DNA of 64,000 bases from Nemopilema nomurai (lineage: Eukaryota; Cnidaria; Scyphozoa; Rhizostomeae; Rhizostomatidae), in NCBI GenBank assembly GCA_003864495.1, contig ML133424.1, positions 62,001-126,000 on the forward strand, in the 5' to 3' direction. The number at the start of each line of letters is the position of its first letter. Within the stretch, counting starts at the first letter, position 1. Under the pieces are notes generated by a model. The model did not search any database, was not told where the DNA came from, and worked only from the letters and a program-made list of their open reading frames with translations. Positions 1 through 19,600 of the stretch are shown piece after piece. Made by a program: the position numbers and the translations under genes.

Positions 1-67
1 TCCTTAACATCATGCTTAATACCAGAAGACCAGTCAGGACAAATCTCCTTTTGAAACAAAATACAAC

Positions 68-6768
<6,701 letters not shown>

Positions 6769-7647
6769 TTCTGCCAAACCAAAAACCTCCCGTTCCGAAA
6801 CGAGAGCTTTGAAATCGCATCTTCTGTAAAATGGGAAAGAGGCTGAGTCTAGAAGAAAAATGGCGGCAATCACGTGCACCGAGGATAGGAATGCAATCAG
6901 CGCTCCGATCACTGCTTTACATTTTATTACAACGAATTCCTTCTCATAGGTATTAGTCTGTATCATTAAGTGCTCGTTTCAATTTCAAGACCGTCAAATT
7001 TTTGGTTTCAAGTTAGCGTAGAATGAAGGCAAACGTTGCCTTTTCTAGTTTCAAGAATTTTTATATAATATCAATAATACTTTTTCCGCTTTATCCTATC
7101 TTAAATATATAAATTGAATGCAATTCTGATTTCTCGTCTTTATCATCTAAAAAGCAGAGCCACCAAAAGAACCAGAAACTGCATAACATTGGACGCACTC
7201 AAACGAATCATGCAGCAGTTCTTATAATGAAAAATCCATCTGTCCAAAACTGCTTTCCATGCCATAGCTAATGTGACCCATTACTTTGCAAGGAGTTTTT
7301 ACTTTTCTTGGCAGATACCCTTACTTCTAATGCCAATATTTCCAGTTTCTTTACCTCAACCTGTGCTGTCCTCAAACATTGATCTATAAACAGCTTTCTA
7401 GAAGTTTTCTCTGTCTGCCCTAAGCATCCCCCAACCAAGCTGCATATCGTAGCATGATTTACTCATAGAAATTTGAAGGCGTTTCTCTAATGTTATTGTA
7501 TCTTTTACAAAAGTGACAGTGATTTTACCCACATTAAAAATTATAATTATCAAGTGTGTAAAGAAACTAGACAAAGAAACAAAACATCTATTAGGTGTTT
7601 GAATGCTGCATCTTGTAAAATTTTGTCTAAAGATAATTTAAAATCCA
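6769..7647. promoter_or_regulatory. Shared upstream region between divergent tankyrase and WDR6
   Basis: About 0.9 kb between the tankyrase start codon (-) and the first in-frame ATG of WDR6 (+). No gene is visible. It should hold both 5' UTRs and a divergent promoter; no TATA box or other element stands out. The role is inferred from layout. Confidence 0.45.
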
Positions 7648-10600
7648 ATGAAAGATGGACATGTTGAGTGGTGCCTTGCTTTAAGGCAAAAGTCTACTAA
7701 AACATCACATCTCTTTGTCTCTCCATTGCCAGTTACAAGCTGTAATTTTAAAACTGTCTGTTTCCCTGGCTGTCAACAACTCTGTAATCACTATTTTGTT
7801 TTTTGTGTTGAAAGATCAATGTTCTTTTTTGTAGGGGAAGGATCATTTTTAAAGATTTACTTGATTGATGAAAATTGCTATAAATTAAAAATAAAGCTAT
7901 TCCAGACATGCAGAATACACAAATTTAGAGGTGACCTTTTTGAATCTGCAAGCTAGAGTTAATATCCTTGAGTCTGTTAACATTCTGTGGTGTTTCCAAT
8001 GCCTGTCAAACAACACCCTAGTTTTTGAGTGCATTGATGTTGTGTTGTTTATGATGCCTTTTTAATTTTGGTTCAATCTGTCCCAAAGAAACATGTGACA
8101 GGATTACAAAAAGGAACTGAATTCAGGTCTTCCAAATCCTTGTACTACAATCTGTATAACAAAACTGCATCATAGTCATTTTGGTTTCCTAGCATGTAAA
8201 CACTTTTACAGTGATTGATCCTTTTTGTCAACTTTGCAGAATTTGACTTCATAGAGTCTTTAACTATCTTTTGCAGTGATTTCCAGAGAACCCTCAACAA
8301 ACAACTTTTTGATCCTATGCCTCGGCGGGAAATCAGTCAGATTTTTCTCTGTTGCAGCATCTGGAAAAGATATTAGGTTACCATTCTTCTAATATTGTCT
8401 GCAGTTTAATCCATAATTTGATCTATTCCAATTTAATTTGATTATTGACTTGTTTTGCAAGTTATCAGTAATTATAGTTTTAACAATTTGGATTAAAGCT
8501 GTTTGTGACACATAGCTTGATTTTGTTATGAGGATGTGTGATATTAGCTGTGCAGGCCAATTTTGTTGATTTTGATTTTAGATTCGACTTCAAATCAGAA
8601 GAAAAGTGTTTTGATACATGGATTTGGGATGCCACAGAATTTACCCCAGGCAGTTCAGTGGTGGCTTTAATCACATCACAAAACAAGGTCATTGTTTGGA
8701 ATTATGAATCAGATAAGGTTTTAGAGGTTCACAGTTGCCTGGAACACTGCATATTGTATCCTTATTTATTAAATTGTTATTAAATCACTCAGTTATTCCA
8801 AAGGATAGAACCTTTAAGATCTTAAAACTTTCAGTAGAGGTATATAAAGAGAAGGCAAAGGATGAAAATGGGATGAGATAATTGATAAACATTGCCAATT
8901 GTTTTACAGCAAATCCTATTGACAGCACTAGCTTCCATTCAAATTCATTTTGTTAACTTTAACACTGAAAGATATTCAGCTTGTTTTTGGAACAGCAGCC
9001 TAGGCAACTTAGAAGTAGCAGTTGGAACAGTATTTAATGAAGTCCTCATTTGGAACATACCTGACCTCCAAAGTTCAAGTAATGAGCATGCAGTTGCAAA
9101 GCGGTTTAAAGGACATGAGGTAAGAGAAACATGGCTTTGTAATTATTTCAGGATTTTATGGAGAATTTTTGTTCCCCCTTCACCAGTTCCCTTTACCTTT
9201 GAATACTAGTGTTATTAATATTTAACTGCGCTTAAGTTAATGTGCTCTTAAACAGAACTAAGCCCCGATATTCTCGCCTGGGGTCCTCAGGTGAACATTC
9301 AAGTATCGTTTCTGATGAAAGACCTGGTTTTTAGGGCGTCATATTTTCAATACGCTTTTCGAGTTCAGGAGAACACCTTCTGTCCGTCTCAGATGACCGC
9401 ACTATCAGAAAGTGGGATGTAAAGACAGAGCAGTGTTTACAAGTCATTTATGGACACACAGCCCGGGTCTGGGATGCGGCTTACCTCAATGAATTCGTTG
9501 TGAGCATTGGAGAAGATGCTACGTGTTTTGTGTGGAATGATCAATCGCAGGTCGTCAGGAAGTTCAAAGGACACAAAGGTCAGTTTGCAACGAAGCATAA
9601 ATCATTTAATCTTTAGTGATATGTGTTGAGATATAATTCTATGAACAGAAGTAATATAATTATGTGTGCGTTCTGTATATGCAAATCGCTCTGCTGTTCT
9701 AGGGAAGAACATTTGGAGTCTAGCTGTGAATCAAGAATCTAACTTGATTGCAACTGGTGGTGGAGATGCCAGCATACGACTTTGGTCTTTAGCTCCTGTG
9801 GCCAGCGGTATGTAGGACAAAAACTGTGGCCTTTTGTAAATTGCGGTAGTCGGTATTGTTTTTAGTAAATTCTTGTTAAATGTGTAGAGTAGTTAGTAAC
9901 TGTCAATTAAATGTTTCATTCGCAAACACCAGCAACGACCATTCATCTTCTTGCTATGACTTTGATCCTGTCGTGTGCACGGACATTGATGTTGGTTATC
10001 AGATATATTTGATTCGAACAATGCAATTTCCAGAATGTCATTTGCTCCTAATTGCCCGCGCCAAAAATACATTATATATGATCAGGCGCCTGACATTCCG
10101 TGACTGATATTTATTTCATGACGTTTTGTCTTGTACGAAATACTGTATCTTTTGACTTTATATTTGACAAAATGTTCTTTATAAACGCTAAGTTTGCATA
10201 TTATAAAACAGGTTATCTCACTCACTCTTCTCTTCCAATCCTCAGAGCCCCTGGGCTGCATAAATCTGCCGTCGATTGATGACACTGGCGATTTCCCACG
10301 TGATCTCTGCGTCATTAGCAACCATGAACTGCTGACACTCACAAATGACGGGTTTGTTGATTAAACATTTCTTCTGAAATATCATTCCCAATCACAAAAC
10401 ATGCTTACGGTGTTCATTTGAAGACTCGCAGTCTAAATTATGCAGACTTGCTAGATAATGCTGATATCCTCTCTGTAATATTTCAAGGCTGTAAAAAATG
10501 ACGACCAATTTTACCTTTAAGATATCTACTAAAATACACTTTCAAATCTGGAGAGAAAGTGAACAGTTCTTGGGAAACTGTTTTTCACGATAAAGAATTC

Positions 10601-13600
10601 TCACGGCACGCAAGCATGGCAGTCGAAAAAGAAAAAAGAATAGCTGTCTTCGGAAGCTTAAATGGGAGAGTAAAAGTTGTTTTCATTGGTAAGTTTTGTT
10701 GGTGAATAATGTGCTAACCGTGGCTTTCTTTCAATACCAGCATGCGAATGTCTTTATCAAAACATTCATGAACTTCAAAGCCTACCTATCTATACAAGTA
10801 AATTTAGGGAAATCAAGTCTATTTACAAAAAGATATTAAAATACTTCTCACGGAAACTGACTCATAGACTAGAGCTAAGTCGAGCGTTTCGAGAAATTTC
10901 AAAAAACAGCAGCACATTTTTAAACAGCTTGATTATATTTTAGGCAAATGCTTCACATTTATTATCATAGCTAATATGCTATCATAGGTATTAAAGAAGT
11001 TGTTTGTCGTCACGTATCTAGCAATCATCACTCTATCTCAGGAAAAAGATTTCTTTTACAAGTAATTTACTCACAATTATCGCAGAAAATCCAAAGTTAT
11101 TGCCATTTTTCCCTTTATTTTGGCAGCAAAATTAATAATTCATTAAGTAAAAACTTTTGTCCACAGAACCAGCGTGTTTATCAACAAATCTGGTGTTTCC
11201 CAACCTTATCTGGGCAACAGATCCTATTTATTTTTTCCATCACTGCTACACATCTGAACTGTCCCGAACTGGCTGCTATATGGAAATCGAAAATTCGTTG
11301 TTTATGTTCTGAAAACGTTAGAATGACGTCACTAAGCATCGATATAGCCAGAAAGAGTTTTCTGTTGTTTTCATTATATGTTTTATGCTTTGTTCTCGAT
11401 AGTTATAATTATAATTATATATATATAAACCAAACTGGCCCCGAGGCAGCACTTGGAGGTTCATGTTTACCCGGTACACTATTTTAGCAGTAAAAGAACC
11501 GAATTTTCTACATTCCTTTTCTTTTTCCCTATTGTAGATTATATCAAAATATATCTCCAGTTCATCTTCTCCTTCGCATCGTAAGAAAAGTCCGCAGCGC
11601 AGTTAATCGAAGCTACCTTATCACCATTTCTTAGGACCAATTTGTCAAAACCTAAATCCCCCAATGTTTTTGGCCTTTTTTCTGCACCACCACAGCACCA
11701 AAAAAACATCTTATGAGCAGAAATGAAGATTTACAATTATTTTTGCCTCTTGTTATCCTGATGTACTCTAACTTTTTTTACAGATGACAAGAGAGAAATT
11801 GACCAACAGGTTTTCGAAGGCAAGGTGTTTTCGGTTTCAATCTTGACAAAAAAGGCTGACAATCATTCTTCAGAAACATACGTTACAGCTTCAGGACCCA
11901 ATGGCATCATTTTATTATGGCATCTGATCGATGTGGCGCAAGATGGCTGCCCTAGATTGCTTCACAGGGGACTTTTTGAGCTTCCTTACTGCAGACAGAG
12001 ATGGCTGGCAGCAGCTACTCTCATAAGCCATCACCATGGCGATGCACATGCGCAGATGAGTTTCGTAGTTGGTGACAGGCGTGGGTCCATTCATGTCTTC
12101 GATGTTCAAAGCGCGCCCGCCGAGCCAGTGACACAGGTTTAAGCTTCATACCTTGCTCCGCATCGTAAACGATCGCAAATAAGCGATTATTGATGTTTCA
12201 ATTATCAAATATATATAGGTGGCAGAACTATCGTCAATTGTTTCTCGAATGACTTTAATCTTTGGTGGGGTTCTATTTTCCATTTGAGTGTTATCAAAAT
12301 GTATTGTTGTACTGACTTAAATGAAGTTGCATTTTCTGTTGCTTTGAATTGGAGCATTATTTTTTCAGGCAAATTTACAAAGTTATCTAGTAGGCTTTAA
12401 CTGTATGTTATTTCTAACTTTAACTGCCCTATCCCTGATTTTAGCCTGCGCAACCAAAGCAAACACTTCTCTCAATGCACGGCAAGAACGGTGTCACGGG
12501 GGTCTGTGCTTCCCAAGAATGGGTGTTTTCAACAGGCAGGGATGGATATTTTAGGAAGTACATTGTAAATGGAAACGGTTCTCTGGCTATTTTAGAAAGA
12601 AAAAAGGTAAGGACTGTAATTGAAATAGAAGTCAGCTAGGATAATTCGCTGTGTCAGCTAGCTATAAAGTATCAAAAGGTTGCCTGAAGATCCAGATGTT
12701 AACATATAAGCTGTGGTTGATAGTTCTTTTGCTAAGTATTGAACCTTCTACAAGCCTTCTCTTTTGTGCACATCTGCTGCAAAGCAAGAGGCTTGGAAAG
12801 AATCTGGGCATTTGGTAACGGCGCCAAGAAAGGATTTATAAGCTTATTCTATTTCTTCTAAGTTTGAGAATAGATAATTCCATATTAGCCCCATTATTTG
12901 TTGTTAAAGTTACTCTACATTTAATCCAAGCTGGATCCAAACAACTTTCATCAAAGCGATAGAAAGAATTGCACTTACATTTAGTTTTGGTTCTCGACTC
13001 TTTGTCATCATCAACCATCATCGTTTCATTTGAATCGATGGAAACAACCACGTGTTTCCTCTATTTGTAGGTTTGTAAAGGAATGGATTGGATCGAGGGC
13101 ATGCTCATCTCCGACGCAGACACACTTGTTTACGGCTTCTACATGGTTAGAATTCCACCCTTCTGTTTAGATGTATCATTACCAAGAGACAATGCTACAG
13201 ATTTATAGTGTGGGGACAAAAGGGGTAGCTCCAGACAGCACCCTATACCCTCTATAGCATTTGGGGACACCTCTCAATATTATAACACGCCTGTGGAAAT
13301 ATCATTGCAATATAATAACAAACGTATTACTATATAATAACAGTATTAAAATCGTGTGATGATGACTATGTATTATCATTTATATCTCCCTAAAGAACAA
13401 ATATTCAATCGAATAAACGCTTTTCATTATAGCAATCACACTTCGCCATTTGGAGCGCCAATCTCAACGAGATCATACTGAGGATTAACTGCGGAGGAGG
13501 GTACCGGGCCTGGGATTTGCTGTTGCACGTGAGCATTCAGACATTCTTTTTCAGGCATGCTTTTACTCAAGACACTCTAGCTTCAATGGTGGTAACTGCT

Positions 13601-16600
13601 ACCTGTTGTTTCACTCATTTCCCAAGTTTGACTATTTTCTGCTCCAAATTCCTAATATTCCTTCAGAAATTTCATCTTTTCCAAATGTCTGCCAAGTATC
13701 GTTTAATGCGCATATTTCTGTTTTTATCCAAACCAGTGCTGTATGTTCATATGATTATGCCACTTATCAAACCTCGCCAACTACCTTTGATCTACCGACT
13801 TGATTTTCGAATCTTTCAGCATCATGGAAAGACGTTTTTTACGTTTTTGAAAGGACCAAAGATTCTGTTATACGAGAAATGCTTTACAAACAGTCAAACG
13901 ATTCTGAAGGTATCTTTTTTGTTTATAATGGTTGCAGGACTTGTGCCAATTTCAACAACAGATGCTTTAATTGGTTTACCAGATGAATATCGATCGAAAA
14001 ACCGAGGCATAATTTTCGTTAGCCCTAAAATGTACGAGATGATCAAGAGTAATAAGTTATTTTAGTACTTCGTCCTTTTAAATGCTTCAGGCATCCTTAT
14101 CTAGATTCTGTGAAGGAAATAGCATTGAAGCTGTTTAATTCTGCCACCCGAATTATCTAATGTATGAAATTAATGGCTTTTATGTTCTCTATGTAAAATG
14201 GATGGACAAGCCCACCTCATTTCAAAAAGTTCCTGAGGTTCATCGAAAAATCAAATAAGAACGGACTCATTTGTCATTTACAGCCAATCATGCTCTCTAT
14301 ACCTACAACCCTCTAGAGTTTTCGATCCGCGGCTGGCTTTTTATTTTGTTTGCGTTTGGAAGAATGAATCTGGCTATTCGAGTAAATCCTTTTTGGCATC
14401 TTGTCGTCGAGGCCATCGTGTTTCTTTACCGATTGTTTATCTATATTTTCTTGGATTTAGGAGGCGCTTCATGGTAGAGAAATAACTTGTCTTTGCCTAA
14501 TTGACATCATAGAAAGATCTGGTAAGTCTCTGCACAAATCAATTTTCATTATAATGAGTTTTGTAACGAATCCCTTTTTGTGGTTTATTCCACTCTCACT
14601 TGCGAAAGAGTTTCTGCGTTAAATCTTTGAATTGATGAGGCCTTTTAGTGAAGTATACTAAATCTTCTACTCTCAACTACACATCAGATTCATCACATGA
14701 CTCAAGCATTATTGCTACGCGAGTTTTAAAGAATGCTGTTGATTGGTTAGGGAATTTTAAAAGCAACCTTACATATAATAGGCCTTTGGTAATAAACCTT
14801 ACGTAAGTCGTTTGGCTGAAACCAAAGCATCGTTTGGGATCCTTGCATAATTATGATTGTAATTACACGTATTCTTGGTTTTACAATGCGTGTAATACAT
14901 GGGCCTAAGGAGGCTCTGTATTTGCCGCCGCCAATGCATCAAATTCTAAATGAGAGCTTTACATAACTGGTATCAATAAACTTTGTACAAAGCGTGTGCA
15001 AAAGTAAGCAACGAGGTATTTGGTAATACCGTGCTTAAAGGATATCAAAATAGTTTGTATTCCGCCCAGCTGCTAATTTTGCAAATCGTCTTCACTAAGC
15101 AATGTTTATACGAAAATGTCAAAACTTAACATCTGCGGCTGGTCTGATTTTTGGACCCCTGGTTCCGTCAATTCGCTCCAGCCCCGAATCCAAACTAATC
15201 GTCCTGCTGCCTAGTCCGTTCTCAGTAACATCGTTACTCCGTTTCCGTTCGTACGTACTGTACATATCTCGCTTCCCGTTCAACACTATCACATGCGGCG
15301 TCATGGGCGACTGCTTCCTCGTCCTTGCGTTCTTCTGCATCACGTCGGATTTCGATTTGTGAAGCTTCTCTCCGTTCGCTCTGATCATGCCGTTGTGCAA
15401 AATCTCAAGGCTCTGGACTGACTTCAGGCCCGGTTTTCCTTTGATGCTGGCTTTTGACTTTGGGGGTGCTTCGGGTGGTGCCCCCGATGGTCCCAGGGCA
15501 GTGTATCAATCTTTTCGGCGGTTTTCATCGACGGACCAGGAACCTGGAAACCAACGACGTCATACGTGTAATCGTATTCGTTATCGTCGTCCTCATCATC
15601 CGAATGTCGGGCTGGCTTTTGCGCGCGTACTCTGTTGCTATGTGACCTCTTGCGCTGTATCTGATCGTCCTCCTCTTCCGAATCCGAAAACTGTGCCTTC
15701 TTCATTCGGAGCCGCTCTTCGATGTCTGAAGAGTAGCCGTCATTGCTGTCCTGTTTCCGCACCCCCCTCCGCGCCCTGCGCGACATCTTTGCCCTCCGCA
15801 GGCTCCGTGGGTCTTCATGCCCATCGACGTCATCAATCCTGATGCTTAGGTTGCCATTGGCGACAGCCCCCCGTGCGTCCACCCACTCTGCGTCCGGTGG
15901 GGGCAGCTCCTCGTAGTCCTCGTCCACCGACATGCCTCGCTTAAGGTCGCTGCCGATGCTGCTGCTACTCCTCCGTCGCGACAAATTGTTGCTAACCAAA
16001 CTGTGTGTTGTTGTTGTGCTGCTTACCCTGCTCAGCTGAAGTCTCCTGTGAGCGTCGCGTCCTTCGGTGTCGCTAGTATCTGACGTTGTGTAGCCATGTT
16101 TAATTATCGAATCGTTCGAGTCCTGTCGGCGGACGCCCTCAATTTGCCGCGCTCTTGGGCCCCGCGGGGTCCGGGAAGCGTAGTGCGGGTTGTGCCGCAG
16201 AGTACCGCAGTGATACTGCACCACCCGCGCGTTCTTCTCCTCCTTGGCTACAATGTAACAGCAGAAACAGCAACAACAAGGATCGCAAAAACAGCAGCTC
16301 AGCAGACAGTAAATGAAGCACATGATTATGATGACTGCGATGAAAATGCCCAGGAACACGCAGACGTAGAACCAAACGCGTGCTTCGCAACTCCACTCAA
16401 CTTTCTGCGAATCCGACAAAATAGACGCCTTTGGAACTCCAATCACCACTTTATCATCCGACGCAAATGAGACGGGAACTGCGCAGCTTTTGGTGACATC
16501 AGCAAAACAGTTTATGCTGCTGCGCTTGTAGTCAATGAACGACCGCTCGAAGGACAGCGTCAGGTTGACCTCCGCTTGTTGCGGCCCGTCGCTATAGAGA

Positions 16601-19600
16601 ACGAAGAACGCGCGCCTGTCCTGTTCTGCCTTGAAGCTGTATAGGCCGCGGTTAATCGTTATGTCCTTGCAACAGCGTCGCTTGAAGTTGTACGCGGCGT
16701 ACCGCTTGTTGTTTTTCCAGTTATTCAGCTTGCTCTCTGTGTCGAAAATCAGCACCTCCACATCCTGCTCACTTTCAATCACAATGCGCATGACGCCTTG
16801 TACGATCGCGTAAAAGCTCTGCTCGTACGTTCGCTGCTGCGGGCTGAGCGTAAGTTGAAAAGTCATGTTGGAAAAGAAGTTGGCCACATCACCGACACTC
16901 CGCTCCAATACTACAAGGGATCGTTGAATCCCCGCCGGCTCGGCCTTGATTCTCTCGCAGAAGTACGTGGAATACTGCAACAACTTCACATCTCCATTGG
17001 TCATCAAGGCCTCACCTCCCTTGTTCACAATGAAGTAGTGCGCCACGCCGTAAAGGCCACATGCTAGGCCGACCAGGACAATGAACACCAATATACAGAA
17101 CTTGCAAATTCGCAGGCACTGGCCCTTGAAATGGACAGTCTTGTTTGAGGTGGTCTGCAGCTCTTTCGGGTCGATAATCAGTATTTCATCATACACGTTG
17201 TTATCGATAATGGTTTCGCCATGGTAATGGGGATAAACCGAGGCAGTGCACAGACAAATCGAGCGAATCTTCTTGCCCTTCACCGTGCCACCGTTGCTAC
17301 TTGCTTTCACGTCGATCTCCTGCCCCGGGTGCGCGTGTCTTTCGACACCATTCGCCTCTAGATCAGCTTCAAAACCGTGGTTGTGCCTTCCAGCGTACGC
17401 GGGTGGGGGACACGATTCCCTGCTACTGAGGCAGATTTTGTCGCTAGCCTTGGTCGCCATCTTCACCAGCCTACTTGCAGACTTGAGAAACAATTTCAAA
17501 CTGGACGAGTATCAAAAGCAGTCGTTTTCTAACCTCAAAAACTACGGAAACATTACACTGCCCTCCTCTGTTCCCCTTTGTTCTCCAGCACCATTCCCGC
17601 TAATTACTGGGCCATTTTCTAAAGGACTGCAATATTACTGCCGCTTAATGTGAAAATGACGGATAGGTTGACCATAACTGTATTTTTATTAGTTTCTCGT
17701 GAGTTTTAATTACTTTTTCAATCATTACTCATATTCTTCTGTATTCTTTTGGATAGACAGGCTCTTGTCATCAAACAATGATTTCTCAAGCCAATTTGCT
17801 CACTCCGTCATCAAACCCAGCATTTGCTCATTAAGTTAGCATCCTTCACAAATAAAATGCTTTTGGGGTGTTATTAATTAGTTTTGCATGGCCGATACTA
17901 TTTATTTTCAATCTCTACCTCTGAGCGAATATAGCCCTGACCTTCTCAACCATAGATATAAAGGCCTAAAAAGCAACACTGGAGCGAACATTACCCCCAA
18001 AATCCGTGAAAATAATCCTGGAAACTACTAAGCATCACACAAGTCAATCCACTTTTATCATTTCAAGTTATGTTACAATAATAGGTTAAGTAACAGGTGT
18101 ATCGAAAGGTATTGTGTTCAGTAATATTGAATGCGATGTTACAATGAAAAAACATCCATACAATGTTAGTCAAGTGTAAATAGTGGGCTTAGCATTTTCA
18201 ATGTCTTCTAATTTAGTCGCCTCTGTGAGAATTTAAAATCACATTCACTTTAAGCCGTTTTGAAACAACCTACTGCTGTCTGCCTGGTTTTTCAAACAAT
18301 AAGAAAGAAGTTGACATTCTTAGGATCCTTTGGACGTTAGAAAAGTTCTTAACTTTGTATAAAAATGTTCTTACTTACAGATAACAGCACAATTCTCTTT
18401 GCGACTGGAAGTGAAGACACTTTGGTTAACCTGATCAAATGTATCCATTTCATTCCGAACCGTTCTTTTTGACTTACCGGACCATCACACTTGACATTCA
18501 ACTGACTTAAAGGAAACGCCACAAATTTCCGTCAAATTTCATTCTTGTTTCATTCGTATTTCTCTGGTACTTTTGCGACTGATTTTGGTTTCAGTATGTT
18601 TTCAATTTTGATTTTATTCTTGATCGCCCGAGCCATGGTATTCTCAGATTGTCGTATAAATTTGTATATCGTATGTCGTATAAAACCATGAAAAAAGGCT
18701 AAAGACAAAATAATTAAATTAACTTGGGCACATTTCAAACAAACAAACATAAGCTTCCCACAGTTATTTTAATGCGAGTCCAGTTAACCTTAATGCCACT
18801 GGCAGATGACGTAAAAAAGAACGAATTCGAGTTGGTTCACAGTCTCGACGGGCACATTGGCAGCGTGAAGTCAGCGGCCGCTGTTAAAGAAGCCATACAC
18901 GATGACAGCATTGAGGGCACTGCTTTTTGGGAGCAGCGAGCGGACAGCAAAGGGGGCCAATTTAGAAAGATGGATAGCTCGTATCTCTTGTTCACGTGCG
19001 GAAGCAGAAGTTCATTAAAATGTAATCGCGTCTTCTGCCATGTTGACGGACACGTGAGCACATCTCTTTTGGCAGAAATCGGAACGCCGATGAATTCTTT
19101 GAAGACGAAGTCACGTGACCTCTATGACGACCTGCGCTTCATGTCCGTGGAGGCCATTGCGGTGGAGCATTCGAGCTCATCTCACTGCATCGCAGTGGCC
19201 TGTTCTGATGGATACGTCAGGTAAACCGTGGATCCATATACTATATGTTTGAACTTGAAATCGAGAATCGCCCACACCGTATCTAGCTCAGAGCTTTTCC
19301 AATGCTTCCCTAAACATTTCAATCTATATTTTATGCTTCAGGCTTTACGGTTTCGAGACTAGGAACAGAACTTTTACGCTGCTCATGGCCTCTGACTTCC
19401 ACGGACGCTGCGTTCAGACAATTCGCAGTTTCGCTTGCGCTGTTGATTCGAAACGCCGCCATTTTTTGGTGTCTGGCGCGACTGATGGCCGTATTGCATT
19501 GTGGGACATTCATCCATGCATTGATAGCCTTTCTACTTTGGAGATGGGGAACAGTTCAAATGACCAAGCTCTTGACACGCAAGGCGAAAAGACCGATGGA

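Noticed and set aside
6769..6966. In-frame upstream extension of tankyrase from ATG 6966
   Set aside because: The extra 66 residues are hydrophobic and unlike tankyrase N-termini; homology starts shortly after the ATG at 6768.
13517..14065. 182-codon ORF on the plus strand
   Set aside because: It runs through a WDR6 intron and one real exon (13820-13909) in frame; the flanking parts lack similarity and the exon boundaries are well supported.
15387..17653. Several plus-strand ORFs opposite membrane-protein copy A
   Set aside because: Antisense shadows of a GC-rich coding region; no recognisable protein features.
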